Positions 40,823 to 51,031 are shown, numbered from the stretch's first letter. The stretch: 64,000 bases of DNA from Prorocentrum cordatum (GCA_963575745.1 CAUYUJ010002102.1:304239-368238), one strand, 5' to 3'. Numbers and translations are program-made. The notes: a model not told the origin generated them from the letters alone.

Positions 40823-43800
40823 CTAGGCCCCCTCCCCCCCTCGGGGGGATTCGGCGGGCGCTGCTGCTGCCTGCACCTCGGCTCCAGGAGTTGCAGGAGG
40901 GGAGGGGGTTGCTGTGCCCCTTGTCTCGTCCCTCCTGCGGGCCACTCGGCCACGAAAACGGGCTATGCCTGACTCTCCAGAGTCTACCCGCTGACCCTTG
41001 TGGGCCTGGCTGATGTCTTCTCCTGGAAATGCGGGCACTGGACCGAACGCCTCTTCGAGGGCTGCAGCTGCGGCGGCGGCTGAGGTGTGCTGGCGCGTCA
41101 TGATGTCGATGCCCTCATACTGCCTCTCGATGCTGGCCCCTGCCGCCTCCGCGTTCTGCTGGGACGCAGGGGGAGGGGTCAATACGAAGCTGCCGGCTCC
41201 CTCTCCACCACCGTGGCCGCGCTGCTCCTCATGCCCGAATGGAACTGTGGGCGTGAGTGACATCTCGCTGAGTGGCGCTGGCGATGCTGGAATGAGGATT
41301 ACCTGAGATGCTGTCGGGGTGGGAGGGTCTCCTTGCTCTGCTGGTATCGAGCTAGCCCTTGACGTGGATGCCAGGTCTGTGTCTGCCTCGTGCTGCGTGA
41401 TCCCCCTCATCTCATCGCCCTCATCGGGTGTGGGGTGATCCTGGCTCCAGGGCGGCCACCTGGCGGGGTAGATCATCGGCGCGTGCTCCGAGCCGTCGTC
41501 CTCCGCTCGTGAGTCCTGCGTGCCCGCTGTGCCGAACTGGGTCAGGGGGGCCTCCTCGTAGTAGCGCCTTTGGATCTCCTTCGCCTCGTGGTCCCTCACT
41601 ACGGACTCCAGCTCCTCCTCCATCTGTACGGCTTCCCATTGTGCTTTCTCCTCAGCAGCTTGTCTGTGCAACTCATCTTGTTCGCGCTCGTATCTTTCTG
41701 CCTCCTCGTGCGGGTCTGGCCTGTCGGGGCTCCTGGACCTGTCACGCTCTGTGAGGAGGGCCTCGCCTTCGTCGGTCTGGCGGGTTGCTGACCTGGCTGA
41801 CCTATTTGATGCGGGCCTCCGAGGGGAGGGGCTGCTCTGCCTGCGGCCCCGGTTGGCTGGGCGCTCTTCAGCTGCACCAATTTGGAAGGTCGCAACGGGG
41901 GGCTCGACTGTGGCGGCCGCTGCCTCGGCTGCTCCTCTGGCTTCCTCGTACAGGTCGGCGGCCTCCTGGTAGTCGTCCATGGACTCTTGGGACGTTGGGA
42001 GGTGGCCCCCTTGGACGAGATGATGAGCTGCCCTCTTGGTGAAGTCGTAGCCCTCCTGTCCGTATTGCCTCATCTCGGCGTACAGGTTGACCATGGCCTT
42101 GCGTTCGCGTTCCCTGCTGGCTGCGATGGCTTCCAGGCTCTGCATCCTCAGCTTTAGCTCCTCTGTCTCCGACGCGCCCTGCTGCTCCTTCTTTGCGATG
42201 GCGTCTAGCTCGGTGTGCAGCGTGCTGGAGCGCTGGAGGCTTTCTTGCAGCGCAAGGTGGATAGCCTCCTCCCTGCCCGTCCTCTGCTGGCTGGCGAAGT
42301 CTTCCATGGCGGAGGCCTCCTCCATGCTGGCGATCCTGAAGGTGAGGGCCTGGGCGAGCTCCTCCTCGAGCGCCTGCTCCTGCACCTCTGCGTTGGACTT
42401 TTGCTCGCTCAGCTGCACCGCGTAGCTGCTCAGTTCCTGTCGCAGGCTCTCTGTGTGCAGCTGCAAGTCATGTGCGTTCGCCTCTTCTATCATGACTTGG
42501 CGGGTGAGACTCGCCCTTATTCCCTCAACACTGCCTTCGAGCTCTGCCCGCATTGCCTCCTTGTCCTTCAGGCTGGCCTTCGCGATCTCCTCCTCCTCTG
42601 CTCTGGTCCTTAGCAGGGCGAACTGCAAAGCCTGCACCTCATGCGGGACTTGCCGCTCCTTGTTGGCGCTTCTCAGCTCCGCTGCTTCATGGTATGCCAC
42701 CTGTGCTGCCCGCTGCGCAGCGCCCGCCTCAAGCTTGGAGTACTGCTGTAGCTCGTGTATGCGGGCTTCAGCTGCCTCGAGCTCGTTTTTGGTCTGCTTG
42801 AGCCGCTCCTGCTGCCGTGCTGCTGTCTGGGCGATCCCTTGCAGCCTGGCCGCCTCTGCCGGCGGGAGGGCCCCTTTTCCCTTGGCGTTGGCAACCACTT
42901 GAGCCTGGGCGATTGCCTGGACCCTGGCTGATTCGGCGGCAGCTTCTATCTCGAGGGCGTGGTTCTTTTTGGCCTCCTGGAGCTTCTCTTCCATGACCAG
43001 CTCCTGCCTGGCGAGCTGCTGCTTGAGATTACCCGCTGCAGCTGTCGCTTGGGCGCTCTCATGCTGGGCCCGTCGCAGTGACTCTTGTGCCTCGGCTCTT
43101 GCCCTCATCAGGTCTTGGTAGGCGCCGTCCTGGGGTTGCGGCTTCTCCCGGTGCTCCGCTCGTACTTGCTCGAGCTGCTCATGCAGGTGATTTGCCCGGT
43201 GTGTCGCGGCTTCCGCCTCTGCCTTGGCATGAGTGAAGGCTGTGTCATGGCTGATTATTCTGGCCTCCATCTGCGTCGCGAACTCGAGCTGCTCGTATTG
43301 TTGCCTCTTGATCTCATGTCGGAGGGCCTTGTGTTGCTGCTGTTGCTGCTGCTGGGCTGCGCTCTCCGCTGCGGTGATGCGCTGCAGCTGCTCTGACTCC
43401 TCCTTGAGTGCCAGCCTCAGTTTCGCCTGCTCGCCATTGTGGCGGAGTGCTTGTTCGCGAGCAACCCTCCTTACTTCCGCCAGTTCGGCAGCGAACTCTT
43501 GCTCGGCTTCGGCATGGCGCTGCTGCTGGTGGGCCCGCTCCGCATTTGCCTTGGCCACCTGATCTGCGAAGCCTCTGGTTGCGCTGCCTGCCGAGCTGGC
43601 TCTTGATCGTGGCGATTGCCCTACCACTCCTGATGGCCAAGCTGGGAGTCCGTCACCAGGTGCTTCGCTGTTCAGGCGCCTGTCAATCACAGCCTTGTGG
43701 AAAGCATCCCAGCTCGGTGCCAAGCCGAACCCGTCCGTGTCCCAGTCGCCCTCGTCGTCCGCCGCGCCGCCGTCGGCGAGCACAGCCCTCACGTCGGCGA

Positions 43801-44509
43801 TGTTGGACTCGAGCTGCCTCAACTCCTGCTGCTTGGCCTTGAGGTCGTCCCGCAGCTCGTTCGACTTGGCTTCTAGGGCGATGACTTCGAGTTTGACGGC
43901 CTTGCGCCTCTTGCTGAGCACCTGCAGCTGGTCGTTCGGCCTTCTCGTGACCAGCTTCTGATACTTGATGACCGCGATCTCCCGTAACTGCTCTTCAGTG
44001 CTGTCCCCCGCGGCCTGCTTGGCAATGATCAGGTCGCCCAGCTTCCTCAGCCTCTGATCGGCGGTGCTCAAGAACTTCTGGATGCCTGCGCGGTCGGCCG
44101 GGGGCGCCTGCCACTTTGGGTGGGTGGTGGCCTGGTCCAGCGTGCATGCCGCCACTGAGTCGATGACCTTTTGAGCACGCTGGTCCGCTTTGCTGGAGCT
44201 GGCCTGGCCACCCTTGCCCGCCCTGGGCTGCTGCTGCTGCTGCTGCCAGGGATGCTGACTGGGCTGCTGGTGCTGCTGCTGTGGCCATTGGCGAGGGCTG
44301 GCCTGGCCAGAGCGTCGTGGCCGCGACGGCTCCCTGCGCCAGGGCGGTTCCTCAGCAGCTGGCTCGGCGTGCCAGTGCTGTTCTCGCCAGCCAGCGCCGT
44401 GCCACCTCTCCTGACGCCATGGGGGCGCTGCTGGCGGTGCTTCTTCCTCTTGGGCCTGGCCTTTGCCGCTACGGCCACCACCGCCTCTGCCCTTACCATC
44501 ACGAGCCAT
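40823..44509 (-). CDS. LINE ORF1: large coiled-coil protein
   Basis: 1228 aa from the first ATG in the frame (44509, MARDGKGRGGGG); the open frame extends further back to a TTG but without a Met. Residues 1-110 are Gly/Arg/Trp/Gln-rich with a poly-Gln run. A first helix covers about 145-242 and a linker follows. A coiled coil of nearly 500 residues (about 314-806) is rich in Ala, Glu, Gln and Arg with few Pro or Gly. The C-terminal 400 residues are low-complexity with Ser/Arg-Pro clusters (DRSRSPDRPDPHEEAERYER) and no zinc knuckle or RRM. Role by analogy: the RNA-binding, multimerising partner of ORF2. It is several times longer than animal L1 ORF1p. It ends 22 nt before the ORF2 ATG, suggesting reinitiation or a separate spliced-leader transcript. 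Confidence 0.85.
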   Translation of the reverse strand: MARDGKGRGGGGRSGKGQAQEEEAPPAAPPWRQERWHGAGWREQHWHAEPAAEEPPWRREPSRPRRSGQASPRQWPQQQHQQPSQHPWQQQQQQPRAGKGGQASSSKADQRAQKVIDSVAACTLDQATTHPKWQAPPADRAGIQKFLSTADQRLRKLGDLIIAKQAAGDSTEEQLREIAVIKYQKLVTRRPNDQLQVLSKRRKAVKLEVIALEAKSNELRDDLKAKQQELRQLESNIADVRAVLADGGAADDEGDWDTDGFGLAPSWDAFHKAVIDRRLNSEAPGDGLPAWPSGVVGQSPRSRASSAGSATRGFADQVAKANAERAHQQQRHAEAEQEFAAELAEVRRVAREQALRHNGEQAKLRLALKEESEQLQRITAAESAAQQQQQQQHKALRHEIKRQQYEQLEFATQMEARIISHDTAFTHAKAEAEAATHRANHLHEQLEQVRAEHREKPQPQDGAYQDLMRARAEAQESLRRAQHESAQATAAAGNLKQQLARQELVMEEKLQEAKKNHALEIEAAAESARVQAIAQAQVVANAKGKGALPPAEAARLQGIAQTAARQQERLKQTKNELEAAEARIHELQQYSKLEAGAAQRAAQVAYHEAAELRSANKERQVPHEVQALQFALLRTRAEEEEIAKASLKDKEAMRAELEGSVEGIRASLTRQVMIEEANAHDLQLHTESLRQELSSYAVQLSEQKSNAEVQEQALEEELAQALTFRIASMEEASAMEDFASQQRTGREEAIHLALQESLQRSSTLHTELDAIAKKEQQGASETEELKLRMQSLEAIAASRERERKAMVNLYAEMRQYGQEGYDFTKRAAHHLVQGGHLPTSQESMDDYQEAADLYEEARGAAEAAAATVEPPVATFQIGAAEERPANRGRRQSSPSPRRPASNRSARSATRQTDEGEALLTERDRSRSPDRPDPHEEAERYEREQDELHRQAAEEKAQWEAVQMEEELESVVRDHEAKEIQRRYYEEAPLTQFGTAGTQDSRAEDDGSEHAPMIYPARWPPWSQDHPTPDEGDEMRGITQHEADTDLASTSRASSIPAEQGDPPTPTASQVILIPASPAPLSEMSLTPTVPFGHEEQRGHGGGEGAGSFVLTPPPASQQNAEAAGASIERQYEGIDIMTRQHTSAAAAAAALEEAFGPVPAFPGEDISQAHKGQRVDSGESGIARFRGRVARRRDETRGTATPSPPATPGAEVQAAAAPAESPRGGEGA

Positions 44510-44875
44510 CGCTGGCTGGGCGGAGTGGTGGGCGGCCAGGCGCTCGGCCGCTGCCCGCAGGCGGAGCAGGAGCCTGTCCTGGGCTCTCTGCTGCCGCTCG
44601 CGGCGGTGGGCAGCGCCCTCTGGAGCTCCTCCTCGATGATGACGCGGCGTCCCGCCGCTTGGCCGCAGCGCGGCCGCGAGCGCCGCGGCCTGCGGCAGGG
44701 GACAGGGAGGCACGGGTGGCCCCCTGCCGCAGGGTATGGCGCGCGGCGCGCGTGAGCCCGGCCTCGGGGGCTGGCCGATGCGCGATGCGCCCTGCCACCG
44801 CGATCGATCGGGCGGCAGGCGCCGACCGACCCCGATGGATCGATCGGGATCGGCTGGCCCCAAGAGGCCAAATGG
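44510..44875 (-). other. Likely LINE 5' untranslated region
   Basis: Precedes ORF1 in transcript order. The ORF1 frame stays open through it but with no ATG. GC-rich, with gatcgatcggg words near 44830. No promoter element recognised. Confidence 0.4.
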
Positions 44876-45720
44876 CTTCCCTCCTCCTCCTCCTCCTCCT
44901 CCTCCTCCTCCTGCTCCTCCTACTGGAGGGGGGGAGACGATGACTGGACGGGCGGCTGTGGCGGCAGCTTCCCAGGCACCACTTCGCCGAGACGCGCTCC
45001 GTGTTCGCGGTCGGGTGCGTCATCTTGCCGGCGACAGGGAGAGGAGGGGGGAGGAGAAGAGGAATTTGAGGAGGAGGAGGAGGAGGAGAGGAACGTGAGC
45101 GGGAGGAAGAGGAGGAGGACGAGGACGAGGATGAGGACGAGGAGGAGGAGGAGGAGGAGGAGGAGGAGGAGGAGGAAGAGGAGGAGGAGGAGGAGGAGGA
45201 GGAGGAGGAGGGGGAGGGATGCCACCGTTGCCACCGTTGTCGTCGTCTCCCCATTGCTCTGTTCACTGCCCCTCTGGCATTGGCTTCGTTTTAGGACACC
45301 AATGCCTTAATCCCGACCGACCGACCCACCGACCGTCCGACCGGGGAGGAGGAGGAGGAGGAGGAGGAGGAGGAAGAGGAGGAAGAGGAGGAAGAGGAGA
45401 AGGAGAAGGCGGAAACGGCGGAGGAAGAGGAGCAGGAGGGGGAGGGATGCCACCGTTGCCACCTTTGTCGTCGTCTCCCCATTGCTCTGTGCACTGCCCC
45501 TTTGGCATTGGCTTCGTCCTAGGACACCAATGCCTTGATCCCGACCGGACGACCGACCGTCCGACCGGGGAGGAGGAGGAGGAGGAGGAGGAGGAGGAGG
45601 AGGAGGAGGAGGAGGAGGAGGAGGAGGAGGAGGAGGAGGAGGAGGAGGAGGAGGAGGAGGGAGGGGAGGAGGAGGAGGAGGAGGAGGCGGTGGAGGAGGA
45701 GGAGGAGGAGGAGGAGTTTG
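44876..45720. repeat. TCC and GGA arrays with a 228-bp duplicated unit
   Basis: TCC at 44880-44912, then GGA arrays at 45060-45215, 45345-45445 and 45570-45720. Between them a block of about 135 bp (gccaccgttgccacc through ccattgctctgt to ccgaccgtccgaccgggg) occurs at 45221 and again at 45449, so array plus block repeats with a 228-bp period. Poly-Glu and poly-Ser frames are artefacts. Confidence 0.92.
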
Positions 45721-46699
45721 AGGAGGGAGTAGTAAGGAGGAAGCCAGACGCACCCCACAGCAGACGTACCATGGGGACGGGGGCCTCGGGGCCCACCTCG
45801 GGACGCCCAGGGTCGCGGGGCTGTGGTCTCGGACGCCCCTGCGGCGCCTCGCTGGGGGTGCGCCGCACTGGCGAGGTGCTCGGGCCCTCATCCAGACAGG
45901 CGGGCACGGAAGGACGGCGGTGAGGCGAGACGGGCCTTCCCCCCCGCCCCAGGTGACGATCTTGCAGCAGCTGATCTTGACCCTCGACATCTGCCCGGCG
46001 CAGCTCAACGACCGCGGTTCGGCCCCAAAGGGTGCCGGGCAACGGTCGGGGGTTGTCGCTCACGCAGCCGCCAAAGGTGTTCAGTTTTGGTCCCCCCTTT
46101 TCTCGGGTCCTGCAATCTACAAGCCTCTTCTTCCTCCTCCTCCTCCTCCTCACCCTTTTCCGTTAGCGCGCTCCTGACGCATGAGTAGAAGTAGTCGTCG
46201 TAGTCGTGGGCCTAATCGTAGTTGTAGCTGTCGTCGTCGTTGTCGCGCGGCGGGTGCCGCGGCAAAACAGCATGAGCCACCCCCTGTTGGTGGGACCCCA
46301 GCCCTACAGTAAGGCCGCCGAAGAAATAATGAGTTACCCCCTATGGGGGGTTCTAAGGACCTTTCAGGGTTAGCGCGTCGCGCCCCCAGCTCTAGCCCGC
46401 CATGCTTCGGCGCGTCAGGCTGACCACTTCCCGGTTCCCGAGCGCCAGCGTCACGTCCCGAGCCCTTCCCGGCCTCCCGCCGCACCGCGGGGCGGAGCGA
46501 AACGCTATCTGCCTGCAGGAAACAGCGTGTCGCAGACGCCACTGCCGCAGCTGTCGGGATTGCGCGGCGCCGTGCAAAAGTTCCTCACCGTATGGGGGGG
46601 TGCCTGACTTGTCAGGAGGGGGAGAAAGGCGAAGAGATGTCCTCGGATGTGTGTTGGCCCCTTGGTCGAGATGGAAACAGCAACATAAGCAGAAGCTTT
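45721..46699. other. Unassigned
   Basis: A short TCC tract lies at 46130 and a gtagtcgtcgtagtcgtgg triplet patch at 46190-46250. The phrases gagccaccccctgttgg and gagttaccccctatggggggt at 46270-46350 are similar neighbours. No gene. Confidence 0.35.
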
Positions 46700-46822
46700 C
46701 GGAGGCTGCGCGGATCTCTTGGATCGGCGCTGGGCTCCCCCCGCGCGTAGCGCGTCAGGTGTGGCGACGGAGGCGTCGCCAGGGGGTTAGCGCCGATCCC
46801 GAAAGTTGGCGCGGACCTTCGA
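46700..46822. mobile_element. Foldback element C, copy 4
   Basis: The left ggaggctgcgcggatctctt and gatcggcgctggg are inverted as agcgccgatcccg and ttggcgcggacc. The interior has GGCGACGGAGGCGTCGCC. Preceded by acataagcag, a weak form of the conserved neighbour. Confidence 0.7.
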
Positions 46823-47214
46823 ATGTTTGATGTGCGGACTGACTTTGTCTCCTCCTCTCCTACCCGAGGGATCCTGGACGCCTCGAGAAACCTCCGCGGA
46901 CATTGGGGGCCTCCGCCCTCGCACGGCTCCGCGCCGATGGCGCTCCCGAGCGCGCTGCGCCCTCCGTGGTCGTCCTCGTGGCCGGGGCCCGTCGAGTGGC
47001 CATGTCTGGAACGGCCCAGAGCGGCGTCTGCCCCTTGGGCAGGGGCTCCGGGGGCCTGCCCGACGGGGCAGGGGCCCCCCGCGCGTGCGCGCTGCACAGC
47101 TGGGGCCCGCGGCCTCCCGCCGCCTCGGAGAGCAGGCCGCGGCGGCCGGGGTCCTCCGGAGTGCTGGGTCCTGGCCGCGCGCAGGGGGGGGTTATGGGCA
47201 GGGGGGGGGGGAAG
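46823..47214 (+). other. Candidate coding segment, unrecognised
   Basis: The frame at 46903-47223 reads ASALARLRADGAPERAAPSV and then VVLVAGARRVAMSG, with C/G-ending codons and a short hydrophobic run. The other two frames are Arg- and Pro-rich. It could be an exon but no family or splice pair supports it. Confidence 0.25.
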
Positions 47215-47328
47215 GCTTCCTAGAAGCACCCCCTGCTCTCGGAGGAGGGCGCGGCCCCTACACCTACGGGAGGAGGCCCGCGCCTTCTGAGAAGCAGGGG
47301 GTGCTTCTGAGAGGCCTTCCCCCCTCCC
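47215..47328. repeat. Small foldback element (copy 3 of 3)
   Basis: The arms cttcctagaagcaccccctg and cagggggtgcttctgagagg face each other, with gggcgcggcccc and ggcccgcgcc inside. A GC-rich form of the 897 and 11272 elements. Confidence 0.75.
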
Positions 47329-47433
47329 CCTACCCCCCCCCCCCTCTGCGCGTGCGCGCGGCCGGGGGTCCCGCCCCGATTCGAACGCGGCCCGCGGCAG
47401 CGGAGCACTGGCACACAGGGGGTCGGGAGCGCC

Positions 47434-47580
47434 AATGATGATGCTGAAGATGAGGATGAGGATGGTGCTGATGATGATGCTGCTGCTGCTGATGATGATG
47501 ATGATGAGGAGGAGGAGGAGGATGAGGATGATGATGAGGAGGAGGAGGAGGATGAGGAGGAGGAGGAGGATAATAGGATG
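47434..47580. repeat. (GAT)n/(GAG)n array
   Basis: GATGAT with GCTGCT interruptions passing into GAGGAG. Confidence 0.93.
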
Positions 47581-47754
47581 GAGGAGAGGGGGGCCCACGT
47601 CGTGGACAGCACGCGCGACGTCGGATGTCTGCCAGGGCGCTTTCCGCCGTCGCACGTGCCCTCCGAGAGGGCGTCGGCCTTCGATCGCGGGGGGCACTCT
47701 TCGGGGGCGCTCTGGAGCGGCTCGGGGCTTCCAGGGAAAAGGGGTAGGCGGCTC

Positions 47755-47958
47755 TTGCTCCTCCTCCTCCTCCTCCTCCTCCTCCTTCTGCTGCTGCTCC
47801 TGATCTTCCTCCTCCTTCTCCTCCTCTTGCTCCTCATCTCCATCCTCCTGCTGCTCCTGCTCCTCCTCCTCCTCCTCCTCCTCCTCCTCCTCCTCCTCCT
47901 CCTCGTCCTCCTCCCTCTCCTCCTCTTCCCTCTCCTCCTCATCCTCCTCTTCCTCCTT
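47755..47958. repeat. (CTC)n array
   Basis: About 200 bp of CTCCTC with CTG and TTC interruptions. The long minus-strand frame across it (poly-Glu) is an artefact. Confidence 0.95.
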
Positions 47959-48010
47959 TTGCGCTGTTATCTGATGCTGGTTTGGAGACCATGGCAGCGC
48001 TTTTTGAGAC

Positions 48011-50240
48011 ATGCGAGCGCAGTGGTCTTTTAACGAGGCAGCTGTGTTTCACATTGATGCCTATGCTGGCCTAACCCGATCATGGATATCGTCACATTGT
48101 CGCACTCTGGACTTTAACGAGTTTGACAGAGACTACGACGTCGAGATCTTGCTGAACTGCATCGCTGTGTGTACCGCCTGTACTTGGGAGCTTGTGCTGG
48201 CAGAAGTGCCCTTGACCTTTCGCCTGGGAAGGCGGCCAAGCTCAAGTCCATGAAGAATTCCGATGGGCGACCCGGACGAGTCTACAAGACTGGCACCAAG
48301 ATGATTGCGCAGTGTGGTGTCGAGACCAACGGAGCTGACGACATGGCGCTGCTTTCCATCCGTCGTCAGGCCATGTCCCACCCAGCGCCCGCGACGCGAG
48401 GTGCCAGCCGCTGCGCCAAGCTTGCCCCCTCCTCCCCCCTCCACCCCCTCCTCCCCCTCTTCCTCCTCCTCCTCGTCCTCCTCCTCCTCCTCCTCCTCCT
48501 CCTCCTCCTCCTCCTCTTCCTCTTCCTCCTCCTCCTCCTCCTCCTCCTCCTCCTCCTCCTCCTCCTCCTCCTGTTCGAGAGGCCATGGCACCTGCACCCC
48601 GGTGGTGCAGAATGATCTGGCAAGCCATGTCTTTTCCGGAGGTCGCCCTGGCGAGCATGCCAGGCTTGGTGCCCGTGTGGGACCACGTTTTTTGCCCACA
48701 GGAAGGAGCTGATCTCACGCTGGCCCAGACCCGAGGCCCGATGTCCAGGGTGCCGCCCTGCCTTGCCCGAGTGAGGCGGAAGCCTGCCTCGGCCACTGCG
48801 TGGGTGAACCAGGACGGTAAAACGATTCAGCTCACACAGTGCTCTCCCGCCATGTCAAGTAGGATGTTTAGCACCGCTCTCCAGGATGCCAATGAGAAGG
48901 CGTTGGGGGAGAGGTGGAGGTTCTTTGCTGGGGTGAGGGCTAACCCAGAAGTGGTCAGGAGCTGTTTGAGGGCCAAGTCAGCCAGATATACGAAGTTCCA
49001 TAGGTCGTGCTGCAACCTGTGCTTGTCTATGGGCGGATCAGATGGCCCATGCCAATGGGCATTGCACCTCCAGGGCGGGACTGTGAATGTGTAGTCCTTG
49101 ATACTGTGCGCCGCCGTCTTTACTGTTGCCTTCTCCCTGCGGCTTCACAGGCACGTTCTGACTCTGAAGTCCCTGCGTCTTCCTTAGAGGAGGCCCGAGG
49201 GGGCGGCCCTGAGTTTGATATTTAGCGAAGCTGTGGTTTCGGTGCTGCTAGGAGACGTCCCTCCCATACTCGGAGCTCCGTGCGCTCATGTGTTGAATGG
49301 TGATGGAGAGCGTTTCCCCGACCTTGAGCCAGAGGAAGCCGCCAACGTTGTTGGACCAGGCACCAAACTACATCTAGCAGTGGACGGCGGCAGCTTGATG
49401 CCAGTTTTGTCGCGCTTTCAGCGGGCTGCTTTTGCCGTAGATTTTTGTACCCCCAGACCGAAGCCACCCTGTCAGTTGTGCGTGGCGCTGTGCCTGGAGG
49501 TTTTCTGCAGACCCCTGCTATGGCTGAGAATGTTTCCTTCGCCGTCGCCTGCCAAATAGCTGACCGCAGCACCAGCAACCATGCGAACTGTAAGGCTGCC
49601 ATGGCCCAAGCCTTCTTGCCCGAACACGAACAGCTTCGTACCAGCCAAGTGATCGCAGGAGTCTCAGCTTTTGCCAGGTCTCGAGAAGGGTATGGACATG
49701 TCGATTCTATACATCATATCAAAGCCCACCGGAGTGGAGATGCGATAGATAATTTACCGCCTGTTGAGCGTCGCCCAGCGAAGGCGAACCGTGCTGCCGA
49801 CATTCACGTCAAAGAGGCGCTTGAGATGCATCAGCCTGTCGGCCCAGAGGCGGCCAGCAGGCTGGAAGATAGGGTCAAGACGGCCTCCATCTTTGCCAAG
49901 TTTGCTGCTGTTGTGCTCCCGATTTTCCGCTCCAGGCCCAAGAGAGAGCGACCTTTTGCACGCCATAGGTCAGTCAAGTTCTCGCCTGGATGGCATGAAT
50001 AGGGGCAGTGCCCGCTTGAAACACAGTGCAAGCATTGTTTGATGATTGACCACGGGGGCTCCCCGAAGGAGGCCATGGGATGCTCTGGGGCCCCCGAGTT
50101 CGTTCGTCAGGTCGTTCGCCGTTCCTTGGGGCACCTGATCGTTGGTGTGGCCTCGCACACAACCACCCCCGAGCCCCAGTGCCTCCCAGAGCTACAGTCA
50201 ACCTTTCACAGTTTTTTATGCATTCGTTGTGGTTGCTGAA
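48011..50240 (+). pseudogene. Decayed LINE C-terminal region with RNase H
   Basis: Several frames carry LINE-like pieces in order. About 48165-48400 reads VYRLYLGACAGRSALDLSPG and onward; a TCC array then interrupts. About 48820-49010 reads DGKTIQLTQCSPAM and ALGERWRFFAGVRANPEVV, followed by a Cys-x-x-Cys-like CCNLC. RNase H follows with a frameshift. LHLAVDGGSLMPVL (49371 on) is the DGS motif. AENVSFAVACQIADRST (49521 on) carries the second and third acids. IHHIKAHRS and KANRAADIHVKEAL (49705-49830) are the C-terminal helix and last Asp. The frame continues to a stop at about 50002. The inserted TCC array and at least three shifts show it is dead. Similar in type to the fragments at 13.8 and 25.5 kb. 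Confidence 0.7.
48437..48573. repeat. (CTC)n array inside the decayed LINE
   Basis: About 135 bp of CTC with a few CTT. It separates two coding remnants of the same element, so it arose or expanded after insertion. Confidence 0.95.
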
Positions 50241-50671
50241 CCCAGCGTTGCTGTCGCAACCTCGAGAAGGTCAGCTTGAGACCCACGAGGACAGGCCGCG
50301 AAGTGCTCAGTAAATACGCCAAGGATCTTGGCCCTAGCAACCGCGTTAGACAGTACATTGGCAAACTGCTGCGGTGTCAGAGTTGCATGCGCATCCCAAG
50401 CCTCGTCGTAAGGCTCTAGCTCGTACGTTTGTTCCCCCCGCCCACTCCTGTGCCCCCTCCATTCCAGAATACGGGAGACAGCTGGCGGCACTCCAGGAGC
50501 GTGTGAGAGCCAGGCTGGCTCACAAGGCGGAAAAGATTGTCGGTCTTGGCACCCATGTCGCTGCCCTGGTCAGAGTGTTAGGACCTGTGTCCACCAGGGT
50601 GACAATCCATCTCTGATGGGTGCTTCGAGATCCCAGCTTCAGACTCGCGAGTCTCCTCCCCTCGGGGCTGC
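50241..50671. other. LINE 3' flank, unassigned
   Basis: Probably 3' sequence of the decayed LINE. No domain. Runs directly into the CCTAA tract. Confidence 0.4.
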
Positions 50672-50750
50672 CCTAACCTAACCTAACCTAACCTAACCTA
50701 ACCTAACCTAACCTAACCTAGTCTAACCTAACCTAACCTAACCTAACCTC
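50672..50750. repeat. (CCTAA)n = (TTAGG)n pentamer tract
   Basis: About 15 tandem CCTAA units with one variant (gtctaa at 50721). The complementary unit is TTAGG. It passes without a break into a CTC array at 50751-50805. Dinoflagellate telomeres are reported as the heptamer TTTAGGG, so this is either an interstitial pentamer satellite or the tail of the LINE upstream. Confidence 0.95.
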
Positions 50751-50805
50751 ACCTCCTCCTCCTCCTCCTCCTCCTCCTCCTCCTCCTCCTCCTCCTCCTC
50801 CTCCC
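50751..50805. repeat. (CTC)n array
   Basis: Pure CTC, directly joined to the CCTAA tract. Confidence 0.95.
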
Positions 50806-51031
50806 CGCCCTCTCTCTTTCCATTCGCCCCAGTGAGAGGAGCCCCCAAGCCAGCGTGCTCCAGGGGAGGGCGCCTCGGTGCCTGCGAGCGGCCCCCGGGG
50901 GGGGGCCCCTTCACAGTGGCGCACTCGGCGCGCCCGGCGTGGAGTGCCCCGCGGCGCCCGGCGGTCCGGGATGGGCAGGGCTGGGGGGGGGCGGCGCGTC
51001 GACGGCCCCCCACGACCCAGACATGCGTTAA
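50806..51031. other. Unassigned GC-rich spacer
   Basis: Contains two G-runs (50897, 50984). Nothing recognised. Confidence 0.35.

Larger units (their letters stand above)
33358..44509 (-). mobile_element. Two-ORF non-LTR retrotransposon with a methyltransferase-like domain
   Basis: The minus strand holds ORF1 (44509 to 40823) and ORF2 (40800 to 33523) with only 22 nt between stop and next ATG, followed by a 77-bp duplicated 3' sequence. Together they encode a coiled-coil protein and a multidomain polymerase, the plan of a LINE. Both frames are intact over 11 kb, unlike the four decayed LINEs in the window, so insertion is recent. No long terminal repeats are seen. The 5' end is probably between 44510 and about 44880, where a TCC array begins; no target duplication was identified. 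If the exons at 28.7 and 54.3 kb belong to one gene, this lies antisense in its intron. Confidence 0.88.

Noticed and set aside
40801-40953. Upstream GTG start for ORF2 overlapping ORF1
   Set aside because: A nuclear gene should start at ATG; the first ATG at 40800 lies just after the ORF1 stop and gives a cleaner arrangement.
33358-44509. LTR retrotransposon or DIRS element
   Set aside because: No long terminal repeats, protease, integrase or tyrosine recombinase; the APE endonuclease and two-ORF plan identify a LINE.
44510-44863. TTG start extending ORF1 by 118 residues
   Set aside because: No Met in the extension and its composition is Arg/Pro/Ala-rich without structure; more likely untranslated.
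46612-48012. 466-codon minus-strand frame rich in Glu and Ser
   Set aside because: Spans CTC and GAT arrays plus a foldback element; low complexity explains its openness.
50672-50750. A chromosome end
   Set aside because: The pentamer tract is short, internal and flanked by ordinary sequence on both sides.
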